Shown: positions 15,667 to 24,299 of the stretch, one piece after another
Layout of the letters: each line of letters begins with the position of its first letter
Position numbering within the stretch: position 1 is the stretch's first letter
NCBI GenBank assembly: GCA_003154775.1
Contig: PMES01000111.1
Location: 1 to 44,378 of the forward strand
Direction: 5' to 3'
Source: Acidobacteriota bacterium
GTDB lineage: Bacteria > Acidobacteriota > Terriglobia > Acidiferrales > UBA7541
Length of the DNA: 44,378 nucleotides
Program-made: the position numbers and the translations under genes
Notes under the pieces: generated by a model
Database searches by the model: none
What the model saw: the letters and a program-made list of their open reading frames with translations, nothing else
What the model was told of the DNA's origin: nothing

Positions 15667-16026
15667 TTAAGCATGGATACCTTCGGTGGGTTTCTGACAC
15701 GACGCCCTGCTAGCAGGCGCAGACGGCGACCAGGCCAGCGATGCGAGCCCCGCATCTCTGATGTTTACAGCAGCAACCCAATCGGCATTGCCGGAGAATC
15801 CGCACCTGACGCAGGGGAACTGCTCTTGCGTCTTACGGTTCTCTTGCGATACATGACTGCACCCGCCTTCGGAAACCGGGCATGTGCGGCTCGCATTCTG
15901 CGGTCGCACCGGAACAAGCACACCGCCCTGTCACTTCGTCCTGTACTCCAACTGGCGACATAGCTCGAACGGACTGGCATCTAGGATGGAACGGTTGAGC
16001 CCAGACTTGGCTTTGACGCTCTTCCC
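15667..16026 (-). pseudogene. tnpB: C-terminal remnant of TnpB (IS200/IS605 family), frameshifted
   Basis: Two minus-strand frames together match the TnpB tail. About 16026-15934 reads GKSVKAKSGLNRSILDASPF and on to RRQLEYK-like CRQLEYRTK. After a frameshift, 15920-15667 carries the zinc ribbon (ASRTCPVS...CSHVS, CVRCGF) and the last RuvC motif GNADWVAAVNI. The first RuvC segments and the N-terminus are missing, and the element is joined directly to an M13 peptidase fragment at about 16027, so it cannot encode a working nuclease. Extra residues between the first two ribbon cysteines are another sign of decay. Confidence 0.8.
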
Positions 16027-16028
16027 CG

Positions 16029-16385
16029 GTGCTTCCTTCGTTTCCGGATCTGGCGGTGAACGGGAAGCAGACGCTGGCGGAGAACATCGCAGACGTGGCC
16101 GGACTCGCGGCGTCCTACGATGCCTATCACGCATCGCTCGCAGGGAAGAAACCCGCGGACCAGGACGGATTCACGGGCGAGCAACAGTTTTTCCTGGCGT
16201 ATGGACAGACGCGGGCGAGCAAGCCTCGTGAAGGAGCGCTGCGGCAGCAGGTGTTGACGGACCCGCATGCGCCGGCACGATACCGGACGGATACGATGCG
16301 GAACATTGATCCCTGGTGTCCAGCGTTTCAGGCGAAGGAAGGAGAGAAGTTATATCTGAACCCTGAAGAGCAGGTGAGAATTTGG
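16029..16385 (+). pseudogene. C-terminal fragment of an M13-family (neprilysin/PepO) metallopeptidase
   Basis: About 119 codons match the C-terminus of M13 zinc peptidases: VNGKQTLAENIADVAGLAA, containing the third zinc-ligand glutamate of the ENIAD motif, then GFTGEQQFFLAYGQ, and RNIDPWCPAF near the end, finishing at LNPEEQVRIW, where the family normally stops. The HExxH-bearing part is absent, and the frame reads on past the natural end because the stop is lost. It is on the opposite strand to all host genes and abuts the TnpB remnant, so it is a scrap left by rearrangement. Confidence 0.82.
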
Positions 16386-16464
16386 TGGCAAGACGGCCCT
16401 CTCGGTTGCTCAGAAAGAGTCGTGCTGACTTTTTTGGAACTTCTGCCCCGCAGAAAATCTAGTC

Positions 16465-17412
16465 TCAGAACCCCTTCTGGGCAGACAATCGCCTCCGCGC
16501 ACGCGACTGGCGGAAACATTCCATGATCGTCCCGGCCACCCACCAGGTTTGACGCTTACAGAAGAAACGTTGGGATGGGCTGATGCTACACATCCACCGT
16601 AGCGTCCAGACAATGACCCTACGAAAAAGGTAGAGCGGAATGCCGGCGACAAACCATCTGGTATCGGTGGGAATGCCGAGTTCCCGAATGTCTGCCCGTG
16701 CTTTGTCAAACCACCAAGCCAGAAAATAACTTTTCTGGATCCGGTTCGTCGGTATCGCATGGTAGACGATGGCGGACGGTTCATACCGCAGCTGTTTTCC
16801 TGCCGAAAGTAGTCGCTGACCAAATTCGGTATCTTCGCCCCTGATCTCGCTTCCGGGACGGGGGCCTAGCTCGGTTCGAAAACCGCCGTACTTCTCAAAC
16901 ACTTCCTTTCGATAGGCCATGTTGTTGCCGAATGGAGGTTCACTGAGTTCACGCGCCTCGACACCAAGGTCGAGCATGGCTAGGGGACCCAGCGCGTGTG
17001 GGTGCTCAAGCCTCAGCCAACGCGGAACCGAGAGGGCCCGCTCCGGCAAAGTCCTACCTCCGGCACCGACCCAATCACCCGTGTCCAAGGAGCCAGTCAG
17101 GTGTTGTAGCCAAGTCGGCTCGACCGTTACGTCGTCATCCGTGAAGGCAAGAACATTGCCACGCGCCTCTCGAATTCCGGCGTTGAGCGCATACGATTTA
17201 CCCTGTTGCCGCTCAAAGAGGTAGCGGAAGCGCCCCGTGTGACGGCGGCAGAATGCTTCGACCACCTCACGCGTCTGATCAGTCGAATTGTTGTCCACCA
17301 CCAATACTTCCCATTCGACTGACTCGGGAAGCCTTAGTGCAGCAGCGCTCTCCAGCGCTTTCGCCAGGCTTTCGCAGCGGTTGTAAGTACACAAAATGAC
17401 TGTGATGTTCAT
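16465..17412 (-). CDS. Family 2 glycosyltransferase
   Basis: About 315 residues, a GT-A fold inverting glycosyltransferase. The N-terminus MNITVILCTYNRCESL, VVDNNSTDQT at about 38-47, the metal-binding FTDDDV at about 93-98, and GEDTEF near 195 are typical of the family. Start at 17412 chosen by family alignment; the upstream extension to 17466 lacks similarity. The C-terminus is basic with one or two amphipathic segments, suggesting membrane association. It transfers an unknown sugar onto the polymer repeat unit. A broken near-copy of its first third lies about 1 kb away at 18075-18401. Confidence 0.88.
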   Translation of the reverse strand: MNITVILCTYNRCESLAKALESAAALRLPESVEWEVLVVDNNSTDQTREVVEAFCRRHTGRFRYLFERQQGKSYALNAGIREARGNVLAFTDDDVTVEPTWLQHLTGSLDTGDWVGAGGRTLPERALSVPRWLRLEHPHALGPLAMLDLGVEARELSEPPFGNNMAYRKEVFEKYGGFRTELGPRPGSEIRGEDTEFGQRLLSAGKQLRYEPSAIVYHAIPTNRIQKSYFLAWWFDKARADIRELGIPTDTRWFVAGIPLYLFRRVIVWTLRWMCSISPSQRFFCKRQTWWVAGTIMECFRQSRARRRLSAQKGF

Positions 17413-18074
17413 CTTTTCGATTGTACGTTTTTGGCGCCTTTGAGAGTCCTTGGGGACGACTGACAAACGACGGTTTTAGTCTTCGAGCTCATTGGTTGCT
17501 CGACTGGGTTTCTGGCTGAGATTGCATCGAATTCGTTCGTAAAGGCATCCTGCGGTGCATGGCGCTCAGTGCGGAGAGTGGCATTCTATTATCGAAGGCA
17601 GAAGGTGACTTGTCAGCGGTCTATTTCTGCTTGAGAGCCCATAACCCACATGATCTGTTTCATCCGAGATCAGGTCCTTTTTTGGTGGTGACAATCAGAC
17701 TGAGCCCAATCCCAAGAATTGCAACACGGAACGGGCTGCCTCGGTGGCGATAGAAAATGATCCCGTGAGTCGTGGAGGTGCCTGTAAGCTAGTGCCAGCT
17801 CAATCATAATCGTCAATCAGGACGTTCGCTTGGCTTCGCCCTGCTGGAGAAGTGTATATCTAGACGGGATCAATGATAGAGAGACACAACAATCGAGTAG
17901 GCCTATGCCGGAATAACTGTTGAAGGCCATCAGGCCGGAATTCACATTCTGCCTGGGACCTCCTCTTGACTTCGCGGATAGCCACACTCATACCCCCGGG
18001 CCCTTGCGATTGAACCAAATTGTTTTCCGTCGCAGAATCTTCCAGCTTAGGAGACCGTCCGCCTAACCATCATG
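17413..18074. other. Region without a supported gene between GT2 and its broken copy
   Basis: About 660 bases with no supported gene. A weak stem (TGATCT/AGATCA, 17651-17672) followed by six Ts on the plus strand could be a chance terminator. The rest looks like decayed coding sequence, but nothing recognisable remains. Confidence 0.35.
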
Positions 18075-18401
18075 CAAGGCCGCGGTCAGGTTCTTTAGCC
18101 AAGGCGGCTCGACCGTTACGTCTTCATCCGTGAAGGCAAGAACATTGCCACCCGCCTCTCGAATTCCGGCGTTGAGCGCATACGATTTGCCCTACTGTGG
18201 CTCAAACAGGTAGCGGAAACTGCCGGGGTAATGGCGGCAGAACTCCTCGACGACCTCCCGTGTCTGATCGGTCGAATTGTTGTCCACCACGAGCGCCTCC
18301 CACTCGATCGAATCGGGGAGTCTCTTAGCGGCAACGCTTTCCAAGGCCTTTGCCAAGGTCGCGCAGCGGTTATAAGTACATAGAATAACGGTAACGTTCA
18401 T
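18075..18401 (-). pseudogene. Broken duplicate of the family 2 glycosyltransferase
   Basis: This repeats the first ~110 codons of the GT2 at 16465-17412 at high identity (MNVTVILCTYNRC, VVDNNSTDQTREVVEEF, FTDEDVTVEP). A TAG at 18192-18194 replaces the glutamine codon found in the intact copy, and similarity continues in the same frame after it until about 18075, where it ends abruptly. It is therefore a truncated paralogue with a nonsense mutation. The arrangement implies a tandem duplication or recombination between GT2 genes. Confidence 0.85.
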
Positions 18402-18610
18402 CGTTTCTTGGTGCTCGGGGGTAGGTCGCAGGCTGCGAATCCAAGTCGATAGAGTGCACTCATTATGCTAGACGTGACCCAACAAACAAAATCCGTGCCT
18501 TCCCTGGGGCGCGAGATTTCACTCCTGAAATTTGACCCCAAATCAGTATGAAAGAGCTCTGCTCCGGTTTCATGGTGGCGACCCAAATTCCGCGCTCCGC
18601 ATAAGTGCAA

Positions 18611-19795
18611 TCAACGCAGGATCGCCTCCCTAACCTGCGCCATGCGGTCCTCTATATTAAATTCCTCATGTACCCTTGACCGCGCCATTCGTGACATTTC
18701 CGCACGCTCTTGCGGGTGTGTCGCCAGGTATGAAATGGCGTCGGCCACTTCATCCACTGATCCTGGACTCACCACCAAGCCGTTAATCCCGTGGGTCACT
18801 ACTTCCGAATTACCACCTACTCTGGTTACTATGCAGGGCAGCCCGCAAGCCATGGCCTCAAGAATCGAAAACGGCATGCCTTCTCGTCGCGAAGTGAGCA
18901 CAAAGGCCGTACCAGCTTGAAGGTATGGTCGTACGTCTTCTCGGAATCCCTCAAAAAATACGTGACCAGACAAGCCCAAAGCTAAAGCCTGTTCCTCTAG
19001 CTCTTCTCTCAAGGGACCGTCACCTACAATGATGCACTTGCAACACACACCATTCCGTAAGGCACGAGCCACAGCCAAGAGCAGCAGATCAATTCGTTTC
19101 TGCTCGCTCAGTCTTGCGACGCACACTAGGAGAAACTCTTGCGGACCGAGACCGAGCTTGGTTCTCAGATCCAGCGCTTTGTCCTCGTAATGATCAAACT
19201 CAGATAGTGATACGCCGTTGTAAATGGTGATGGTCTTCTTTGCCGGAAACCGATAATCGCCTACCAGAATGTCCCGGATTGCGTTGCTCACGCAGATGGT
19301 TGAGTCTTCAAAGAATGCTGATACTCTCCATGACATCAGACGGCGTGACCGCCGGAACCGACACAAGACGCTCGGAATCGACCATCCCTCGACTTTCGCG
19401 GGCGTCGATGGTGGGGGAAGGTGTACGATCGAAACCCGCCGTGGAATCCCGGCCAACCAAGCGGCCACGGGTGTGTACCAGTTGTAGGTCCAAGGAACGG
19501 CTCTGACAAAAACTACAACATCAGGCCGCATGCCTCGAAAAGTTCGAAACCAATCATAGAAGGTCTTCAGTCCATTTTTGCAGCTGATTACATTTACCTG
19601 GGCATTGTTTTTGCGGTCGGTGTAAAAATCCTCCTCTAAACACAATACCGAAAGTCGAACTTCGCATCTGGTAAGCCTATGCATCAATTCAAGAAGATGC
19701 TTTTCGGCACCACCAAATTCGCTTGTTTTTGTGACAAATAGTATGGTCTTTGGAGTCGTCTGTGACGAAGGCCTTGCTTGTGCATTTCTCTTCAA
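18611..19795 (-). CDS. Family 4 (GT-B) glycosyltransferase
   Basis: 394 residues, retaining GT-B glycosyltransferase. The N-terminal domain has SEFGGAEKHLLEL (about 26-38), the GGAE/GGaxxH pattern common in GT4. The C-terminal domain has VARLSEQKRIDLLL (about 226-239), IIVGDGPLREELE (about 255-267) and SRREGMPFSILEAMACGLP (about 304-322) with the EX7E-type nucleotide-sugar site. It is cytoplasmic and would extend the lipid-linked repeat unit. It follows the LegC-type aminotransferase after about 150 bases. The sugar donor cannot be told from sequence. Confidence 0.9.
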   Translation of the reverse strand: MKRNAQARPSSQTTPKTILFVTKTSEFGGAEKHLLELMHRLTRCEVRLSVLCLEEDFYTDRKNNAQVNVISCKNGLKTFYDWFRTFRGMRPDVVVFVRAVPWTYNWYTPVAAWLAGIPRRVSIVHLPPPSTPAKVEGWSIPSVLCRFRRSRRLMSWRVSAFFEDSTICVSNAIRDILVGDYRFPAKKTITIYNGVSLSEFDHYEDKALDLRTKLGLGPQEFLLVCVARLSEQKRIDLLLLAVARALRNGVCCKCIIVGDGPLREELEEQALALGLSGHVFFEGFREDVRPYLQAGTAFVLTSRREGMPFSILEAMACGLPCIVTRVGGNSEVVTHGINGLVVSPGSVDEVADAISYLATHPQERAEMSRMARSRVHEEFNIEDRMAQVREAILR

Positions 19796-19947
19796 GATCA
19801 GCCTCGTTCGAGATTCTTGTGATCGGGATCGAGTAACTTGCGATCCGCCTGAAGCAGCCGCAACAGCGACTTCACGGTGAATACAGAGTGCTGAGAAAAC
19901 CTGGCCTCGCTCCTCATCGACGCACTCAATTAGTTCATATGACCAAC

Positions 19948-21165
19948 CTATACTGGCGAAACGTCATGTCTGAGGAGGAGCCTCGACAGAACGTCAACTA
20001 CTTGGTTCTGAGCGGAGGAACTCAATCCGACCGAGCACGGCAAGCTAATCGCTTGGCGATAGAGCGCATCGGAATTCGGACAAGAAGGATTGTCGGCGAT
20101 CGTATGCGCCGGCGAGCGATGAATCGGCTGCCAGAGCGGACGAGTCTGGATTTTTCTGGCGGCCAGTTCCCGGAGAAGCTCGCGCGAATCGATGCGTGAT
20201 TCTTTCTCATCGATCAGAACTGTATACATCCAAAAGGTGCTAAACGCCCAATCCGCCTCTTCCGGAAGATGTATTCCCGGGAGAGAAATCAACGCCTCCC
20301 GATATCGTCTCGCGATCTGTCGCTTCGCTTCCACAAACATGTCAAGCTGTTCCATCTGCGCACAACCCATCGCCGCCAGTAGGTTCGTGAGACGGTAGTT
20401 GTAGCCAATGGCATTGTGCACATACTCGATCGGATCATCTTTCGCCTGCGTGGTGAGGTATCTGGCGCGTGCAGCCCACTCGGCGTTGTCGGTGACGAGC
20501 ATGCCGCCGCCGCCAGTGGTGATGATCTTGTTCCCGTTGAAACTGAAGCAGCCCACGTGCCCGACGCTACCCAGACTCCTTCCCCGGTAACGCGCGCCCA
20601 GGCCTTCGGTGGCGTCCTCGATCACCGGCAGCGAGTACTTCGCCGCAGCTTCCAGGATCGGATCCAGGTCGACGGGATGGCCGAGGATGTGGACCGGCAA
20701 GATGGCCTTCACTCGCCGACCGGTCCGCCGATTTCGCAATGACTCACCGTCCCAACGGCAGCTGTTGTCGATGAAATCGACCAGGCCAGCCGGGTCGATC
20801 TGCCAGTATGTAGGCTCTGCATCGATGAAAACCGGCCAGGCGCCAACGTAGCGGATGGCGTTGGCCGGGGCGATAAAAGTGAGCGAGGAAACGAGCACCT
20901 CGTCGTCCGCCTGCACGCCGGCGAGCAGTAGAGCAATGTGTAGGGCCGCTGTCCCGTTGACGGTGGCGATGGCGTATCTCGTGCCAGCCCGTTCCGCCAC
21001 CATTTTCTCGAACCGGTCGACATAGCTGCCGACCGACGAGACCCAGTTCGTATCGAGGCATTCCCTAACGTACTTCCACTCGTTCCCGCGGATCTCGGGC
21101 ACGATCAGGGGAATGAAATCCGCGGGCGGAGGCGCCCCCGGAGCAAGTTTTTCCACCGGGTTCAA
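19948..21165 (-). CDS. LegC-type DegT/DnrJ/EryC1 aminotransferase
   Basis: 405 residues of the PLP-dependent sugar aminotransferase family. The N-terminus FIPLIVPEIRGNEWKYV followed by TNWVSSVGSYV resembles LegC enzymes, which aminate C4 of a 4-keto-6-deoxy NDP-GlcNAc on the way to legionaminic acid. VNGTAALHIAL, the PLP-contact motif VIEDATEGLGA, and the PLP-binding lysine in SFNGNKIITTGGGGM near residue 225 are visible. The ATG overlaps the stop of the upstream SDR by 4 bases, so the two are coupled. With the NeuB/NeuC/NeuA set of region A it would complete much of a nonulosonate pathway; LegC assignment is by sequence pattern only. Confidence 0.85.
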   Translation of the reverse strand: MNPVEKLAPGAPPPADFIPLIVPEIRGNEWKYVRECLDTNWVSSVGSYVDRFEKMVAERAGTRYAIATVNGTAALHIALLLAGVQADDEVLVSSLTFIAPANAIRYVGAWPVFIDAEPTYWQIDPAGLVDFIDNSCRWDGESLRNRRTGRRVKAILPVHILGHPVDLDPILEAAAKYSLPVIEDATEGLGARYRGRSLGSVGHVGCFSFNGNKIITTGGGGMLVTDNAEWAARARYLTTQAKDDPIEYVHNAIGYNYRLTNLLAAMGCAQMEQLDMFVEAKRQIARRYREALISLPGIHLPEEADWAFSTFWMYTVLIDEKESRIDSRELLRELAARKIQTRPLWQPIHRSPAHTIADNPSCPNSDALYRQAISLPCSVGLSSSAQNQVVDVLSRLLLRHDVSPV

Positions 21166-22130
21166 TTGCGGTACCTCCTGTCGCCGAAGTTGCCGATAAC
21201 ACTACTGCGCACAAGCTGCGCCACTTCCTCGATGCCTTGAGCCACGGTGCGGGTGATCTTAAAACCGAGATGGTCAGTGATGCGGGTGAACGAGACACGG
21301 TAGTCCCGCGGATCTTCGGCCTTGTGCACAAATTCGATGACGGCGTCCGGAGCATAAGGTCGGATCATCTCGACGAGTTGCTGCTTTTGGAAGTTTTGAT
21401 CGGTTGCTCCGACGTTGAATACCGCGCCTGCGACTTTCGCTGCCGGTGAATTGAGCACGAGCTGAATGGCCCGGGCGGCATCCCGCACATGTATGTAGGG
21501 CCGCCAGAATTGCTCACCAAACACCTTAAGGTGCTTCTTTGTCAGCATCTCCATGGTGAATTCGTTCACCGTTAGATCGAATCGCATGCGCGGGGACACG
21601 CCAAAGATGGTTGCGAACCGCATCGGTGTCGGACACCATTTCCCATTGCGACTACTCTGCAACAACGCTTTCTCCACCGCGACCTTCGTCTCCGCATAGA
21701 GAGACACAGGGCTCAATTCGGTTTCCTCATCTACGTATTTATTTGTGTCTTTCATCTTTCCATAATTACTGCACGTTGAAGCAAAGAGGAAGCGACTGAC
21801 CTCGGCCCGCTGACTTTCCTCGATGAGCGCGAGCGAGGCTTGAAGATTGACGGCGCGCGCCAGATCCGGCTGGCGGGCACAGGCGGGGTCGCCGACCACG
21901 GCAGCAAGATGGACCACCGCCTCCATTCCGGTGACGGCGGCCTGCAGTTGTGTTCGGTCACACACGTCACCGTGGACGAATTCAAGGCCAGGGTGACACC
22001 ACACACCCAGCAATGATTCGCCGCCATGCAGAAGGGTATCCAGCACCCGGACCCGGTGTCCGTCGGCTAGGAGCAGAGGCACCAGAGTTGATCCAACATA
22101 GCCCGCACCGCCAGTGACTAGTATGTTCAT
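21162..22130 (-). CDS. NAD-dependent sugar-nucleotide epimerase/dehydratase (extended SDR)
   Basis: About 322 residues. The dinucleotide motif VTGGAGYVGS is at about 5-14, and the active-site tyrosine and lysine are in YAETK near 145. The region before the tyrosine reads ASTCSNYG. It lacks the Asp-Glu pair (TDE-type) that NDP-sugar 4,6-dehydratases carry there, so an epimerase or ketoreductase is more likely than LegB. The frame reaches 22166, but MNILVTGG at 22130 is the natural start. It is coupled by a 4-base overlap to the LegC-type aminotransferase gene and probably acts on the same sugar. Confidence 0.85.
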   Translation of the reverse strand: MNILVTGGAGYVGSTLVPLLLADGHRVRVLDTLLHGGESLLGVWCHPGLEFVHGDVCDRTQLQAAVTGMEAVVHLAAVVGDPACARQPDLARAVNLQASLALIEESQRAEVSRFLFASTCSNYGKMKDTNKYVDEETELSPVSLYAETKVAVEKALLQSSRNGKWCPTPMRFATIFGVSPRMRFDLTVNEFTMEMLTKKHLKVFGEQFWRPYIHVRDAARAIQLVLNSPAAKVAGAVFNVGATDQNFQKQQLVEMIRPYAPDAVIEFVHKAEDPRDYRVSFTRITDHLGFKITRTVAQGIEEVAQLVRSSVIGNFGDRRYRN

Positions 22131-22213
22131 CGTGTCATCTCTCTCCCAACTTTCGCACCCTGGCAAGTTGTCTCTTTACCCGGAGCCGGAGCACATCCAC
22201 AATTCCCCACCAT

Positions 22214-23236
22214 TCAACGAGCTCGAATCCTGGCGGTTGCCAGCAGGCTTCGCTTCGCCGCCCCCGCAGCGCGCCAGAGTGGAGAACGGCGGACGCTCTC
22301 TCCAGCAAACCCGACGAGGTTTCTCAGCGGAGTCCAGCCAAATGCTGCTCGCATTTCCTCAGGGCTGAGCTTGTTGTCCTGACCCAGCATCAATTTACCT
22401 AAGTCGACATTTTGGACGCCGATCCATGGATCGACCCTTAATGGCCCAAGATACACTTCTCCTTTGCGCTTTGTCTCTTCGGAGAGCAGTATGTCGATAG
22501 CCTCTGGATAGGCCGCACACCCGTTGTCGCTGAGGTAATTCTCACGAAACACCTGAGTCGGTGTGCCCCAAATAGAAACTTTGGCACCAAAGTAGAGAGC
22601 GTAGAAAACATGGCTGCCATAACCGTCGGTTGTCACGTATTCGAATCTTTCGAAGAGCGCGCGCATGCGATTCAGTGCATTAGTGTCGGCTATTCCGGCA
22701 CCGCGTATTGCCTCGATACCTTTTTCTGTAAATTGAGAACTCCATAGGCCTTTCGCAATGCAGTAAGGCGAGACACAGGCGGCCACAAGGCCAAATCTGT
22801 CTTTTATAGAGGCAATTTCAAGGACGTATTGTTCGGTTGAAGGCATCAGAACGTCAGACGCGAGCGAGTGGGTAGGCATGACCAGCAGACTTTTGGGTAT
22901 CCTCTGCAAACCTGAAGGTTGGGTGTAAATGATCGGTAGTCCGATGGCTCGCACCCTGCGGTAGCCAGCAGGCTTCAAAAAGGTGACCTCGTCTTGTCGA
23001 GCGACGAAACACGTGGTTGACTTTGGGGCATCATATACGATGATCTCGGGCTGGATCTGCTGCCATGGAGGCCATACGCCGTGCTGCCAGTTGCCAGGGA
23101 AACGGGGCGGGACCTTTTGCAGTCCGCAGTAATCTGCAGCCACCTGAAGCGCCCCATAGAAGTCGCCACCAAATGATTGCCTCCAAGCCCTCAGCCTGAT
23201 CTCATTTACCGGGGGCAGGCCTGTGCTTGCGTCCAT
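22214..23236 (-). CDS. Putative GT-B-like surface-polysaccharide protein
   Basis: About 340 residues. I do not recognise a named family. Two halves are visible: a first domain ending near the IIVYDAPKS and RRVRAIGLPIIYT segments, and a second with TTDGYGSHVFYALYFGAKVSIWG, which resembles the donor-side fold of GT-B glycosyltransferases and capsule-synthesis proteins. AAAGGA lies 6 bases before the ATG at 23236, so the gene appears to begin intact even though an IS5-type element ends 13 bases further upstream. The open frame runs on to 23785 through the element, but that part is not real. The insertion probably separates this gene from its upstream promoter. Confidence 0.6.
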   Translation of the reverse strand: MDASTGLPPVNEIRLRAWRQSFGGDFYGALQVAADYCGLQKVPPRFPGNWQHGVWPPWQQIQPEIIVYDAPKSTTCFVARQDEVTFLKPAGYRRVRAIGLPIIYTQPSGLQRIPKSLLVMPTHSLASDVLMPSTEQYVLEIASIKDRFGLVAACVSPYCIAKGLWSSQFTEKGIEAIRGAGIADTNALNRMRALFERFEYVTTDGYGSHVFYALYFGAKVSIWGTPTQVFRENYLSDNGCAAYPEAIDILLSEETKRKGEVYLGPLRVDPWIGVQNVDLGKLMLGQDNKLSPEEMRAAFGWTPLRNLVGFAGESVRRSPLWRAAGAAKRSLLATARIRAR

Positions 23237-23249
23237 GACGGATCCTTTA

Positions 23250-24166
23250 GAAGCTGTTGCACAACCGGGTACAAGCCATTGAGATAAGGGTAGTTGGGGT
23301 TTTTGAAATGAGCGATAAGCAAAGTCAGCAGCGCCGAGGGAGGGCCGATGGCACGGTCGCGACCGTTGCCGACCGAAGCGCAGTGGAAGAAAATCGCGCC
23401 CTTGCTTCCCAAGCCACCCAAACACCGCAAGGGCGGTCGTCCGTGGATCGACGACCGTCGTGTGCTGGAAGGGATTTTGTGGATTCTGCGCAGCGGCGCT
23501 CGCTGGCAGGATCTGCCAGAGAAATATCCACATCCCTCGACGTGCTGGCGGCGGCTGCGCGACTGGGAGGAGCAAGGCGTCTGGCTGAACATCTGGCGCG
23601 TCTTTTTGAGCGAGTTGAACGAGCGCGAAGAACTGGACTGGAGCGGATCGTTTCTGGACGGCAGTTTCGCTCCGGCGAAAAAAGGGGCGCAGGAGTCGGG
23701 AAAACCAAGCGGGGCAAGGGGACGAAGTGGATGGTGGTGGTCGACGGCCAGGGTGTTCCTCTGGGAGACCAGCTTCACTCTGCATCCCCGGCGGAAGTCC
23801 GGCTCGCGGAAACGACGCTCGCGGCGATCCGCGTAGGCCGCCGACATCGCGCGGGCCGGCCGCGCCAGAAGCCGGTGCGCGTGATTACCGACAAAGCGTA
23901 CGACAGCGATCCGTTGCGGGATCGTTTGCGAGGGCGCGGGATCGAACTGATCCGCCCGCACAAGAGCAATCGTGTTCGCCCCGCAACACAAGATGGCCGC
24001 GCACTGCGCCGCTATCGAAAACGGTGGATCGTGGAACGCACCATCGGCTGGCTGGGGAACTTCCGCCGCTTGGTGGTGCGCTACGACCGCTCGCTCAAAA
24101 TCTATGGCGCGTTCTTTCATATCGCCTGCTTCATGATCGTCTTACGGAGGGTTGTGCAATAGCTTC
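23250..24166 (+). mobile_element. IS5-family insertion sequence, complete
   Basis: 917 bases bounded by 17-base terminal inverted repeats with one mismatch: GAAGCTGTTGCACAACC at 23250-23266 and the complement of GAAGCTATTGCACAACC at 24150-24166. Inside is a two-frame DDE transposase on the plus strand, opposite to all host genes. No matching target duplication is visible in the bases just outside the ends (TTTA on the left, CAGG on the right), so the flanks may have rearranged. It separates the GT-B-like gene from the DUF4910 gene. Confidence 0.88.
23348..24162 (+). CDS. IS5-family transposase made by -1 frameshift
   Basis: The first frame starts at 23348 (GAGGGAGGG just upstream) with the DUF4096-type N-terminal domain and the first catalytic Asp in LDGSFAPAKKG. 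The second frame, one base back, continues from about 23683 as GAGVGKTKRGKGTKWMVVVDG and holds the second Asp (VITDKAYDSD) and the Glu (RWIVERTIGWLGNFRR). The switch is at AAAAAAGGGG (23678-23687), a homopolymer suited to -1 ribosomal frameshifting or transcriptional slippage. The joined protein is about 271 residues, the size of complete IS5-type transposases. The stop codon lies in the right inverted repeat. Probably active. Confidence 0.88.
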
Positions 24167-24299
24167 CAGGAAAACTTTGAACGAGTAAGTGTTCTCTCGA
24201 AGTTGAGCCGAGGAATTTGGACGCGCGGGATCTTGGGCGGGCTCAACCTTGCGCCCAAAGCGACGTGGCGGTTAGCTCAGAAATAATCCGGTATACTGG

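Noticed and set aside
17651-17683. Weak hairpin followed by Ts on the plus strand
   Set aside because: The stem is six base pairs with a ten-base loop and no plus-strand gene lies upstream.
22214-23785. Long 523-codon version of the GT-B-like gene
   Set aside because: Its first 180 codons are the antisense of the IS transposase; the ATG at 23236 has a good AAAGGA site.
23206-24120. Minus-strand frame across the insertion sequence
   Set aside because: Antisense to the transposase, whose DDE residues and inverted repeats are clear.
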